Shown: positions 30,967 through 42,756, numbered from the stretch's first letter. The stretch is DNA of 64,000 nt from Paraescarpia echinospica (GCA_020002185.1 CM034541.1:26328164-26392163); one strand, 5' to 3'. Notes: a model not told the origin generated them from the letters alone. Translations and numbers: made by a program.

Positions 30967-31439
30967 GCAAACTATTGATTTTCTTTACACTTTTGTTGTT
31001 GATGTTTTCATGAAGTAATATAAACCAAATCAAAAAATATACTATGATGCACTGTTTGTAAATTAAAAAAATGTTGTAGTAATTATTTATTCGCCACAAA
31101 AATGAAAATATGGTCATTATATAACGATGTTTCTAAATTTTATTTATCCAAACAAATATAATGTAATGGATATTTAATTTATTAATTGTAAATATATTGT
31201 ACAGTAATATATTGTAATTATATATGTGAAAACAGATTGTGATCTGTCTGGATAAATACAATTTAGAAACATCGTTGTATATAACGACCATATTTTCATT
31301 TTTGTGGCGAATAAATAATTACTACAAAAATATAAAAAATTATTTACAAACAGTGCATCATTGTATACTAAATGATTTGGTTTATATTACTTCGTGAAAA
31401 CATCAACAACAAAAGTGTAAAGAAAATCAATAGTTTGCA

Positions 31440-31528
31440 TGCTGTCAGGATTGAACCGGCGTCGCCCGATTGTAAAACAGAAGCAAAGGAACCAACGCGT
31501 TTACTAACTGAGCTATCAAGGCCGACAG
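31440..31528 (-). other. tRNA-like sequence in the right palindrome arm
   Basis: On the minus strand: GATAGCTCAGTTAGTAAACG and a better B box, GGTTCAATCCTGACAG. It is the mirror copy of 30884-30966 with a longer anticodon-arm region (CTTTGCTTCTGTTTTAC). Confidence 0.5.
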
Positions 31529-31972
31529 ACAATCGCTGACTGATTTCAGTTGTTATGATAAATTGTACAACTCCTTCATACATCGATATTCTAGTGATAT
31601 TATGAGATGTTATACGTTACTTTCTGTAGCTGGATACGATATATGTTTGCTATGTATGTATATTAGTGTACATTATTTCCCGTTGGTTGCATTCGATATA
31701 ATTATTCTGAAAACGAGCCCAGGGCCAAGTTCGGCGAAACATAGTCGACTTGTAGGCTCATTCGCATTCATTGTTTGGAATAAAATTGAATTCATGAGGA
31801 ACCGTAAGATAACTGCTTGTTCCTCTATGATGACTAGTGTTTGTATTACATCGGATAATTGTATAACAACTCATTCTGACGCTCGTTTCGACCCCAACAT
31901 TATCCATGTAAACATGCTCTGAATGCATAGAAAGGGTCGGCCTGTTGCGAGTGTGAGTCATGTGTGACGTTA

Positions 31973-32037
<65 letters not shown>

Positions 32038-32045
32038 GCCAGACA
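31973..32045. repeat. GACA tetranucleotide repeat (LINE 3' tail)
   Basis: About 17 units of GACA on the plus strand, i.e. TGTC on the minus strand, where it directly follows the end of a LINE 3' UTR (AAATAAATCTGTCTGGCTGTC). It is therefore the expanded simple-repeat tail of that LINE. Confidence 0.9.
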
Positions 32046-32530
32046 GATTTATTTGTTTTGACCATAAATGTACATAAATACAATTGTACAAACATAAATG
32101 TAAGGTCAAGGAGACTCCCATTAAGACAACATGTCGCTAACATGGGAGCCCCCTTTTAATAATAGCAAATCAAATTAGTGAATAGCAACAGTGAATAGAA
32201 ATAATAGTCACAATTCAATGTTAATAAATACATATATGTAATTATATAGCATATTGTATACTAGTATTATGTATTACATATATAACAATTGTGGATATCA
32301 CAATGACATTTATAATTCATAATTAAGTAGTTTTTAATGTAAGTTGTGAAACCATGTAGGCTATGTGTATAAATTTTATCAATGATAATCCTTGGAGTAT
32401 TGTTAACTGTTTCTTTTATTTTGTGTCGTATGTGTTTTTTGGCATATTCATGATTGAATCTGGGAATAAAAAGGTTATTTATTCCTCGTGTGTAGTGTTG
32501 GTGGATTTCAAAGTTAAGATACCACGTGAT
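32046..32530 (-). pseudogene. LINE ORF2 C-terminus and 3' UTR, 5'-truncated
   Basis: The minus strand reads FEIHQHYTRGINNLFIPRFN, HEYAKKHIRHKIKETVNNTP, RIIIDKIYTHSMHGF (about 32515-32340), the usual C-terminus of L2/CR1-group ORF2, followed by a 3' UTR with TTAATGGGAGTCTCCTTGAC and AAATAAATCTGTC. It abuts the palindrome through its TGTC tail. Confidence 0.7.
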
Positions 32531-33143
32531 CGCCTAGCTCATAACATTTTTATTTTCCGCGGGAATCGCTACACAGACGGGTTTAAAATCGAATTTATGC
32601 TACAAATGTATTTTTCTGTATTGTTTAAATGTTCTCGAATGTTACATGCAATATTAAACTTTCTGTACAGATGGAAAACGGATTTTAGCTAATGTCTTGT
32701 TTTTATTTCCTTTAAGCAAGTACTTACCAATCGAGCTGTAACGATACCGTAAGCGATTGGTAATGTTGTATGGGCTTCATATTGACACGAATCGGTTGAT
32801 GCGCTGCAGTGTGACTGCTCCCGGACTCAGCGTGTAAACTAGTAAACATTTCATTGTTTTGAATTTTATAAAGTGTTCGTGTTTCTATATACTGAATTGT
32901 GAATATCACAAGGAATATATGTGGAACATTTGCGAATCGTTCGTGCCGTGGATCTTCAGTTTTTATCGACTTTTATATTGACTTACTCTTGAGACGTGGC
33001 AGCTGTGATTAACCAAGCGTGACCAGAACCGGTTTCCAACCTACATTACCTGGACGTCTACGCTCAGCTTGCCAGCGACAGGCGAAGCATGTCGTGACGT
33101 TTCTTCTCGGCCCACGACACTGCCGTCAACCGTCTAGCCAACC
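32531..33143. other. No gene recognised; probable 5' UTR of the following LINE in its distal part
   Basis: No motif-bearing frame. The segment 32950-33143 leads into the LINE ORF2 N-terminus at 33144. Confidence 0.4.
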
Positions 33144-34136
33144 GTGGACAACAACAATACTAACGCTGAACTTGTGCCGACCTCCGACCAGGCGCGGGAT
33201 GTCAGCCGGAACGAGACGCATCAGGCCAATAACCTTGAGCCGTTGAATGTGAGACCTGGTATTTGCAAACAACGTGGTGTCAACAAAGCGAATCTCACCC
33301 AGATAACACTTGAAAACTGCAGTACGAAATCTGTCGCCAGTCATTATACTCCAAATATGGCTCTGATTAACGCTAGATCCCTACGCAATTAAGCGACGAC
33401 TATAAGCGAATATATTATTAAGCATAAATGGGATGTGCTGGCAATCATAAAGACGTGGCTTAAGAAGAACGGAGACGATGCGATAATAGTCGAAGTAACC
33501 CCGCCCGGATATACACTCCAACATGTCGCGCGTGCCCGCATTTTATTAAATTCAACGTGTGGATTGTCTACCACCCCCCGGTATCAAGTAAGACATCCGG
33601 GTTAACATCGGACTTTTATAGCGAACTCGAACACCTATTCAGCGAAGCGTCTATATCTGTCGTATCCACCATCATTGTTGGGGATTTCAATATCCACTTT
33701 GATAGGGAAACTAAATCTGAACATCTACGTGATCTTCTTGAGTCGTTCAACCTAACTCAACATGTACGCACACTAGTGGACATATCCTGGATCTTGTCGT
33801 CAGTAGCAGTAACAACAATCTCTGCTGTCACCGTTCTTCCAGGCTCAATTTCTGATCATTATGGTATTGGAATTGCAGTAAACGCACTAGAGCCACCTTC
33901 TATGGTCTCGACGACTACAAAATGTAACTTTCGGAACACTGATAACTGTGCATTGAGAGACGAAATAAAATGTTTGTGCTGATATGACATTGACAAAGCA
34001 TTAGCCTGGGTGGTCTCGTACGTGCAGGGACTCAGAGCGTCGTAATTGGTGACACATTTTTGGGTACAACTCCTCTGGCGTCTGGTTTCCCGCAAGGCTC
34101 CGCACTAAGCCCACTGTTCTTTTCGTTGTATGTGCG
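33144..34136 (+). pseudogene. L2-like LINE ORF2, 5' part (endonuclease and start of RT)
   Basis: MDNNNTNAELVPTSDQARDV starts a frame reaching NMALINARSLRN, stop at 33390-33392, then NARSL-type endonuclease sequence goes on (ATTISEYIIKHKWDVLAIIK, TWLKKNGDDAIIVEVTPPGY), shifts near 33540 and continues open at 33557 (DFYSELEHLF, IIVGDFNIHFD, GSISDHYGIG). A deletion then joins it to RT motif B (GTTPLASGFPQGSALSPLFF, SLYV at about 34060-34134). GDFN and SDH are the APE active-site motifs. The RT is split here by the inserted THAP/YqaJ element; see 36436-36565. Confidence 0.8.
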
Positions 34137-34278
34137 GGGTTGCGTTTTGACGTCATGAATAAATTAAAAGCACGTGGCGGTTTGTTTATAGGGCAGAACG
34201 CTCTCGCTGCAGGCGGCACACAACAAGCAAGGGAAATTCGTGTTTTTGTTTTGGCGCTCCGGTGAAATATACTTTATA

Positions 34279-34470
34279 ATGCCATCAAGTTGTTGTGCTG
34301 GTGGATGTACAAATCGTTTATCAAACATGTGTACTGTTAGATTTTATTGAATACCACTTGATTGTGAAATAAGAGAGACATGGATCACAGTTATCCATCG
34401 TATGCACTGGACGCCCAAACAACACACCAGTATTTGTAGCGACCACTTCTGCACAGGTTTTATTGAACAA
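34279..34470 (+). pseudogene. THAP zinc-finger domain with premature stop
   Basis: The frame from the ATG at 34279 reads MPSSCCAGGCTNRLSNMCTV, RFY, stop (TGA 34348-34350), IPLDCEIRETWITVIHRMHW, TPKQHTSICSDHFCTGFIE. The C2CH zinc ligands (C...C early, CSDHF late), the W after R..T and the P in position are all as in THAP DNA-binding domains, which recognise transposon ends. One stop codon splits the domain. No DDE catalytic part was recognised downstream (34500-35790), so the element is non-autonomous. Confidence 0.75.
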
Positions 34471-35790
34471 GTCAAGGAATTTAATTGTTGGGGTTAATTA
34501 TAGATACACATCTAAACTGAAAAAGAAACACTGAAAAAATCAAATGCTTGTTCTAAAAAAATTGCATTTTAAACAAATAGAAACATGTGTTACCTCTTCA
34601 TATTAAAATAATATTATATAATTGTTTAATAGTGCCACACATTAATATTGCATCATGGCGTGGGGCTTTCAATCAAATAGAATAATAAAACGTCAAAAAA
34701 GCCCTGAGAATTATCACTTTAAGTACTTATATTTCCCACACAGAACCATTTCACAAAAAATCAACTTGTTAAAAGTAGATGACATCCTTTAATTACAACA
34801 ATTACAATTTTACTATAAATGTTTACACAATGACCAACCAGTTTATTTACAAAACTGGAGGATAATGTTTAACTATGAGGTACATAATCATGATACAAGA
34901 GTCAAAAATAAAACATACACTTATAAATTAAACATGAATTTGCAAAGAAATGTCTTAGGCATAATTTGCCACTTTTACTAAATAACATTCCCGATATAGT
35001 CAAAGAAAAGCCTAGTACACATAGTTCACAAGGATTTGCCAAGAATGTTAAACTTTATTTTTTACAAACTTATCAAGTAACATGCACAAGGCAAAATTGC
35101 TATATATGTATACAAAATTAAGAACCGACAACCACCTGTAAACTTTATACAGTACAAAACAGTGCCTTAACGACAAACACAATAATCATGTAAGCTTGCT
35201 CACACTACACACATGCTCACATTCATATTATGTATTTTTTCTGGAAGAATTTGATTTGGGTGATGTATTGATTCAGTTAAATTTCTGTCACAGAAGGTGG
35301 CTCCTCGATAGCGACTACCACAGTCTTAGAGGAGTCTCCTGACCCTACTTTTCTGTTATTTACCACACAATATACCATGTTTACCATAAGGTTATATATT
35401 TGTTTCATTTTTTTGGACATGGATGTATTGTATGCATTATTTGAAATGTCTGGGTCAAATAAAACAAATTCTTCTACTTCTTCTTCTTTTAAACTGGCCC
35501 TACTTATCCAGATTACGTCCCTTCATTGTTTGCTTCAAGACAGCTGTAGTTGGTTGCGAGCGTCACGTGGGTGGGGAAAGATTCCAGAGAGCTAAAAGAA
35601 GAATGGTCCAGAATACTGAGGAAGAGAAAAAACAAGAAACTGAAGAAACATGCTTTCCACTAAAGCAAATCCCCATGGTCTCTGTTGGTTTTTTTCACTT
35701 GTTCTAGACAGCAACTCAGGCTTCACATGATTAAAAAACATTTATTGACCATGTCTTTATTATAAAAGTCATCATCCTTTGTTACTGAAG
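34471..35790. other. Interior of the THAP/YqaJ element, AT-rich, no gene recognised
   Basis: No transposase core seen in either strand. Likely the decayed or deleted transposase region. Confidence 0.5.
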
Positions 35791-36204
35791 TTACGTGTTG
35801 GCAACACGTGTATAAATGATCAGATCACACTCAGACATATCAGCGACTTCCATCTGCAATTGAATCAGTGAGTAATACCTGTGACCTTTCTTCAGATTCC
35901 CTTGTCTGTCAATGCAGAAGCTACTGTCACAACATTTTATGGGATCCTGTCCCTTCAATGAAAATGGGCACTTTACTTCAACCAGATTATCGCTGTGACA
36001 ACCACGTGATCTCACACTGTCTAGAGTGGCACCAATATAGGGGTATCTCTCATTCACCAATAGACCAGTCCTCTTCAGGCTGGCCTCACTGTGGTATGGT
36101 CTGACAGTTGTCTCATAAACAATGAGGGCCTCTGCCTCGTTATCCAGTCCCCACTGTGTCAGTGTGTCGATAAGGACGATAACGATTAAACGGCACGCTG
36201 TCAA
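35791..36204 (-). pseudogene. YqaJ-like (lambda-exonuclease family) nuclease, partial
   Basis: 137 codons open on the minus strand: LTQWGLDNEAEALIVYETTV, RTGLLVNERYPYIGATLDSV, SDNLVEVKCPFSLKGQDPIK, CDSSFCIDRQGNLKKGHRYY, SLIQLQMEVAD. GxxNE (metal/DNA end), P.IGATLD (replacing the usual GASPDG), EVKCP (the catalytic E-x-K) and H.YY.Q.Q.QM are the ordered motifs of the YqaJ/PD-(D/E)XK alkaline nuclease fold. The Asp of the motif LD is retained. The N-terminal helix and the end are missing or out of frame. In animals such genes are mostly carried by DNA transposons. Confidence 0.75.
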
Positions 36205-36435
36205 GGTGGCTTATTTGGTCATCCAACTGCGCCATTATTCATAATTATGTGCCCATGCACACAAACAACTGATAAACTACAACTAACTGTAACTAACTAC
36301 AACTACAAAACTAACAACTAAGCTATATAACACAACAAACGCCGGCTTAGCGCGTCTGTTTGTTTACGTCTTTCTGCCCTACGCGAACATGCGCATGCTC
36401 GCCCTATTTCTCTTTGTTGCCAAACACAGCAACCC

Positions 36436-36565
36436 CGAATTGACGATATCATCAGAAAACATGATCTTTGCTACCATCACTACCCCGATGACTTAAAACT
36501 CTACTCCCACTTTGATCTCAGTACAACCGCTTACGCTGCTGTTTTACGTCGAATGGAAGCATACC
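36436..36565 (+). pseudogene. L2-like LINE ORF2, RT motif C, continuation after the insert
   Basis: Reads RIDDIIRKHDLCYHHYPDDL, KLYSHFDLSTTAYAAVLRRM. YPDD stands where YADD is expected. It continues, in frame, the LINE interrupted at 34136, and passes into the CA-rich repeat. Confidence 0.75.
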
Positions 36566-36975
<410 letters not shown>

Positions 36976-38690
36976 ACCCACATGCGAGGGAACTTTACTT
37001 CATCTTCTCTTCCTGAAACCGTTGCAAGTAGCACTAAGCAGTGAAATATTTTATCTTTCTCGGAGTCATCGTATCGTTTGGTAGTTTCTGCTAATATATG
37101 TATAATTCCACATGTTTCTTTTCCACTAGACAAGAATTACAGATTGTGAAACACTACTCAATGATATTATAAAAGCTCAAAAGAAAGCAATGTGAGCGCT
37201 TGGTTCAGATAATAAACCAGATCATGCTTAAAAGCAGTCGGTCTCCTTAGTTATAACACCCAAATAGTGTTGACACTACACGACAGAAGTGGTCATAATA
37301 AGGCGATTTCCAAAATAAGTTGGATTATCTTGCAAACTAAACTTACGAGTTATGATTTTTTATAAGAACATCTCCACAAAGTCATAATTATTTCTCTACG
37401 TTGCAAACCGCACTAAATGTCAACACTACAAAGCTATGGAGGTGCTATATCATAGGAAATTTTAAAATGTTAAGATTGATGCATACGTCTTTGAGCGGTG
37501 ACAATTTAAAGTTATGATACGTCACCCCAAATACCGTAGCTGTTGTTCCAACACTTACAATCTGACCATATTTCACCAGATTAGTCTTCAAACACGTCTT
37601 TCACAAAAATAAGGTTACCTTTGAACAACTAATGAACTGTAACAATTCAAAGTATGAACATTGCAAATAACATCACAAACACTATCCTAACTAGTTGCTT
37701 AACCTCCAGAACTTAAAAAAATGTCAACGGAATAATCTATAAGGTATTACATAGGATTTTGATTTGATTTGTGTATATTGTAAAATATTACTACACAAAT
37801 TAATTGAATTTATTTACCTTTATTTTTGTATTCAGATAATAACATATTTTAATAGATTTCAACTAAGTGACATCTGTTCTGCAGATGGAGTTCAGTATTG
37901 AAGTATGCCACTCGTACTCTTGTGTAATTTTCAGTGCCTTGCGGCTTACAGTGAGCAAGAGCAGAATATTTCAATTAGAGTGTGCGACTACTTTTCACAT
38001 ACGTTTATCGCCTAGATGGCGGTCACCTACGTGCCATTCAGGCGCCAAGTAGTCTTGTCAAAACAGGCGGTTAATATCATGTAGATGGCTGGATCAATAA
38101 TTGATTTCCACAGTAGCTTGCAGTAATGTCAATGGTGCCAGTGCCAATGAAACAGCCGTACATATGTATAACCTTTGTGTAATCTAGAGAAGCTGGGAAT
38201 TTTTGTTAAAGTTATGTGTGAACGTTTGCGGTGTAAGTGACAGCAGTCGTGTACAGTGGAGCAGTGGCTGTGAGAACCGGTTGCATTTTGTTGCCTTTTA
38301 GTCTGCTCGTATTGAATACGTATGAATACGAATCTATTCAATCTTATAAATAGCCAAACCTTGATTCCATCTATCTTATAACAACGCGTATATACGACTT
38401 ACGCGGGTCGTGAACTGATATATTATGAGCAGCCTATGTCTAATCCTCTCTTATTTCAACAAGAAAATGGTCTCTGATTAATTACAGCGGAGGTCACGCG
38501 GGAATTGTAAAGCATAATTAGCATTCTATTAACGGCAGTGGAGCACTGCAAACCGTGGTGGCACCTGCTAGACCGCTGCTGTTGCTACGTTACCTGTACG
38601 ATCTGCATAAATGAATCACAAATATGCCACTGTTCAAAGTCCTGTCAGCTTGATGTGACGAACATGTGTGCCAGCATGGAAAGCCGCACG
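36976..38690. other. No gene recognised
   Basis: About 1.7 kb, AT-rich, without motif-bearing open frames. Confidence 0.5.
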
Positions 38691-38725
38691 CATGCACGCA
38701 CGAACGTACGCACCCCCGCACACGC

Positions 38726-38779
<54 letters not shown>

Positions 38780-38884
38780 ACGCACACGCACACGCACACG
38801 CACACGCACACGCACACGCACACATACACATACACACGCACACGCACACGCACACGCACACACACACACACACACGCACACATA
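38691..38884. repeat. CA/CACG dinucleotide repeat
   Basis: Alternating blocks of pure CA and CACACG units. Another looser CA-rich patch lies at 39188-39285. Confidence 0.97.
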
Positions 38885-39397
38885 AATTTTCCTCGTCGTA
38901 TTTGTGTTTTCGGATTTCCGGGTAATTGTACACATCGTGTTTTTATGTGTATATAAGGGATCATCTCAGAACGTTGCTGTCCGATATCAGACGAAATTAT
39001 TTTCATCTGGTTTCAGCCCCACCTCCCTCAGACGAATGTTTGTAAACATTAATACGATGATATGAAAATATTAACAGTATCGGTCCGAATCATAAAATAC
39101 CGATGTCCGACGTCAGACGAAACTGCCCCTGCCCCCCCAATCGAAAGTAATTTAGTCTGATATCGGTCATAGATATGATCCCTAAATAAAAACACACGCA
39201 CACAAACGCACGTATGTATACGCCACGCACACGCGCACGAAGCACGCACGCTCGGAAGAACGTACGCACACACACAAGCACACGGATCTGGCTGATAGGT
39301 GCACCCACGGGTTCACTGCTATTGCCGGCTGGCAACAGCTGGCAGTGATTCATTCCCGAAATCAAGTTTCTGTGGATCAGCTTACAATACGCGACCG

Positions 39398-39527
39398 TTG
39401 TCGCGCTTACATTTATCCGGGCGTTAAATAATATCCGGGTGACATTTCTGCGCGTGCGCGTGTCTAAGGGAATGTGTTTAGCACCAGCTACGACTGTTCC
39501 GCTTTCATTTATCCGGGCGTTATGTAT

Positions 39528-39574
<47 letters not shown>

Positions 39575-39895
39575 GACATATATATATATATATGTCTATA
39601 TATATACATAACTTATAATATGTTTGCTTCCCACAGACATAAACAATTTCTGTCGTAAAACAATTTCCTCTCCACGCACACGACACGTGACGTACTCTTA
39701 TACTTGGTCACAAATCTGAAACAGCAAATTATAATTATGTACTCTAACTATAACGTTCGTATTACGACAACAAACGAAACATATTTAATTACTGGATATT
39801 ATTTATCACTATGTGATCTACTGGTGCCAAATTACATATGCATATAAACATCACACAGATAAAATTTAACGCCCGGATAAATGTAAGCGCGACAC
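39398..39895. mobile_element. MITE-like element with 30-bp terminal inverted repeats
   Basis: Left end GTCGCGCTTACATTTATCCG then GGCGTTA (39400-39427) and its complement TAACGCCCGGATAAATGTAA then GCGCGAC (39867-39893) bound about 500 bp. A third copy of the motif is internal at 39495-39523, next to a TA repeat (39530-39608). A solitary related end is at 50170-50232. No coding capacity. Confidence 0.75.
39530..39608. repeat. TA dinucleotide repeat
   Basis: TATATA tracts interrupted by GACATA and TGTCTATA, which form a small palindrome (TATAGACATATA...TATATGTCTATA). Confidence 0.95.
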
Positions 39896-40184
39896 CGTAC
39901 ATGTCCTCGCCTTTGACTTGATTACAATGTGTTCTGTGTAATCTCTGTTGCGATAAATGCTGCTAGTCATGATAAGTATGACAACCGAGTACCACACGGT
40001 GGGGAGGGGGTATTTTATGATTTGTCAACATAACAATAGTCAGTAATTTGCTTGCGGATGTGTCTCCATACTTTATACTTTGTTGATGTTCAGTCGTGTG
40101 AACGGCTCTATAATTAATAAAACGCAGCCGCTGAACACCTGACATTTATTGCAAAGCAAACCAGAACACGTTGTTCCATTGTTT

Positions 40185-42727
40185 CCGTCGCTATGGAACA
40201 CGTGATAGACACGGGACACTAGTCCAGTGTAGTGGCAGCGTGTATTCAATAATTCATACGGTTAAATAGTTGATAGAACATATCCGTTGAACAGCTGAAA
40301 ACACTTCGTCTCTTTGTTCTCCGACCCATATGCCGTCGCTATGGAACACGTGATAGACACGGGACACTAGTCCAGTATAGTGGCAGCGTGTATTCAATAA
40401 TTCATACGGTTAAATAGTTGATAGAACATATCCGTTGAACAGCTGAAAACACTTCGTCTCTTTGTTCTCCGATTGTTCTCCGACCCATATGCCGTCGCTA
40501 TGGAACACGTGATAGACACGGGACACTAGTCCAGTATAGTGGCAGCGTGTATTCAATAATTCATACGGTTAAATAGTTGATAGAACATATCCGTTGAACA
40601 GCTGAAAACACTTCGTCTCTTTGTTCTCCGACCCATATGCCGTCGCTATGGAACACGTGATAGACACGGGACACTAGTCCAGTATAGTAGCAGCGTGTAT
40701 TCAATAATTCATACGGTTAAATAGTTGATAGAACATATCCGTTGAACAGCTGAAAACACTTCGTCTCTTTGTTCTCCGACCCATATGCCGTCGCTATGGA
40801 ACACGTGATAGACACGGGACACTAGTCCAGTATAGTAGCAGCGTGTATTCAATAATTCATACGGTTAAATAGTTGATAGAACATATCCGTTGAACAGCTG
40901 AAAACACTTCGTCTCTTTGTTCTCCGACCCATATGCCGTCGCTATGGAACACGTGATAGACACGGGACACTAGTCCAGTATAGTGGCAGCGTGTATTCAA
41001 TAATTCATACGGTTAAATAGTTGATAGAACATATCCGTTGAACAGCTGAAAACACTTCGTCTCTTTGTTCTCCGACCCATATGCCGTCGCTATGGAACAC
41101 GTGATAGACACGGGACACTAGTCCAGTATAGTAGCAGCGTGTATTCAATAATTCATACGGTTAAATAGTTGATAGAACATATCCGTTGAACAGCTGAAAA
41201 CACTTCGTCTCTTTGTTCTCCGACCCATATGCCGTCGCTATGGAACACGTGATAGACACGGGACACTAGTCCAGTATAGTAGCAGCGTGTATTCAATAAT
41301 TCATACGGTTAAATAGTTGATAGAACATATCCGTTGAACAGCTGAAAACACTTCGTCTCTTTGTTCTCCGACCCATATGCCGTCGCTATGGAACACGTGA
41401 TAGACACGGGACACTAGTCCAGTATAGTAGCAGCGTGTATTCAATAATTCATACGGTTAAATAGTTGATAGAACATATCCGTTGAACAGCTGAAAACACT
41501 TCGTCTCTTTGTTCTCCGACCCATATGCCGTCGCTATGGAACACGTGATAGATACGGGACACTAGTCCAGTATAGTAGCAGCGTGTATTCAATAATTCAT
41601 ACGGCTAAATAGTTGATAGAACATATCCGTTGAACAGCTGAAAACACTTCGTCTCTTTGTTCTCCGACCCATATGCCGTCGCTATGGAACACGTGATAGA
41701 CACGGGACACTAGTCCAGTATAGTAGCAGCGTGTATTCAATAATTCATACGGTTAAATAGTTGATAGAACATATCCGTTGAACAGCTGAAAACACTTCGT
41801 CTCTTTGTTCTCCGACCCATATGCCGTCGCTATGGAACACGTGATAGATACGGGACACTAGTCCAGTATAGTAGCAGCGTGTATTCAATAATTCATACGG
41901 TTAAATAGTTGATAGAACATATCCGTTGAACAGCTGAAAACACTTCGTCTCTTTGTTCTCCGACCCATATGCCTTCGGTATGGAACACGTGATAGACACG
42001 GAACACTAGTCCAGTATAGTAGCAGCGTGTATTCAATAATTCATACGGTTAAATAGTTGATAGAACATATCCGTTGAACAGCTGAAAACACTTCGTCTCT
42101 TTGTTCTCCGACCCATATGCCGTCGCTATGGAACACGTGATAGACACGGGACACTAGTCCAGTATAGTAGTAGCGTGTATTCAATAATTCATACGGTTAA
42201 ATAGTTGATAGAACATATCCGTTGATCAGCTGAAAACACTTCGTCTCTTTGTTCTCCGACCCATATGCCGTCGCTATGGAACACGTGATAGACACGGGAC
42301 ACTAGTCCAGTATAGTAGCAGCGTGTATTCAATAATTCATACGGTTAAATAGTTGATAGAACATATCCGTTGAACAGCTGAAAACACTTCGTCTCTTTGT
42401 TCTCCGACCCATATGCCGTCGCTATGGAACACGTGATAGACACGGGACACTAGTCCAGTATAGTAGCAGCGTGTATTCAATAATTCATACGGTTAAATAG
42501 TTGATAGAACATATCCGTTGAACAGCTGAAAACACTTCGTCTCTTTCTTCTCCGACCCATATGCCGTCGCTATGGAACACGTGATAGACACGGGACACTA
42601 GTCCAGTATAGTAGCAGCGTGTATTCAATAATTGATACGGTTAAATAGTTGATAGAACATATCCGTTGAACAGCTGAAAACACTTCATCTCTTTGTTCTC
42701 CGACCCATATGCCGTCGCTATGGAACA
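40185..42727. repeat. 148-bp satellite array, about 17 units
   Basis: CCGTCGCTATGGAACACGTG recurs at 40185, 40333, 40492, 40640, 40788 and then every 148 bases to 42712. One unit (40333-40491) is 159 bp because of an 11-bp duplication of a GATTGTTCTCC segment. Units are almost identical; the first (from 40185) and last are the most divergent. Each contains CACGTG, an AATAATTCATACGG block and TCTCCGACCCATATG. No open frame runs through it. Confidence 0.97.
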
Positions 42728-42756
42728 CTAAACTCAGGTACGTCGCGACGTGATAC

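Larger units (their letters stand above)
30441..31970. repeat. 1.5-kb palindrome (two 0.7-kb arms) with a tRNA-like sequence in each arm
   Basis: The left arm (about 30441-31155) and right arm (about 31250-31970) are reverse complements, roughly 90 percent identical by eye, around a loop of about 100 bases at 31205. The outer ends read ACGTCACTTATGACTCAAAC and, on the other strand, ACGTCACACATGACTCACAC. Matching anchors include CAGGCCGACCCTT, ACTAGTCATCATAGAGGAAC and ATTCGCCACAAAAATGAAAA. It is a MITE-like or foldback element. A transcript across it would form a long double-stranded RNA. Confidence 0.9.
34137..36435. mobile_element. 2.3-kb DNA transposon carrying THAP and YqaJ remnants, inserted in a LINE
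   Basis: Left end GGGTTGCG and right end complement GGGTTGCT form the start of terminal inverted repeats; the flanks on both sides read CG (34135-34136 and 36436-36437), a possible 2-bp target duplication. Removing the insert with one CG rejoins the LINE reading frame exactly: ...FFSLYV then RIDDIIRKHDLCYHHYPDD. A second internal inverted motif, GGGCAGAA, lies at 34191-34198 and 36372-36379. Inside are a THAP domain (plus strand) and a YqaJ nuclease (minus strand). From memory, the ISL2EU superfamily pairs these two domains; that is the likeliest family but needs a search. Confidence 0.75.

Noticed and set aside
30489..31922. Mirror-image open frames of 117 and 119 codons in the two palindrome arms
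   Set aside because: They are the same DNA read from each arm; differences between arms change amino acids as often as expected without coding constraint, and no motif is recognised.
32363..32692. Plus-strand 109-codon frame
   Set aside because: Shadow of a LINE ORF2 C-terminus read on the minus strand.
40185..42727. CRISPR-like array
   Set aside because: Repeats are contiguous with no unique spacers and the genome is eukaryotic; it is a satellite.
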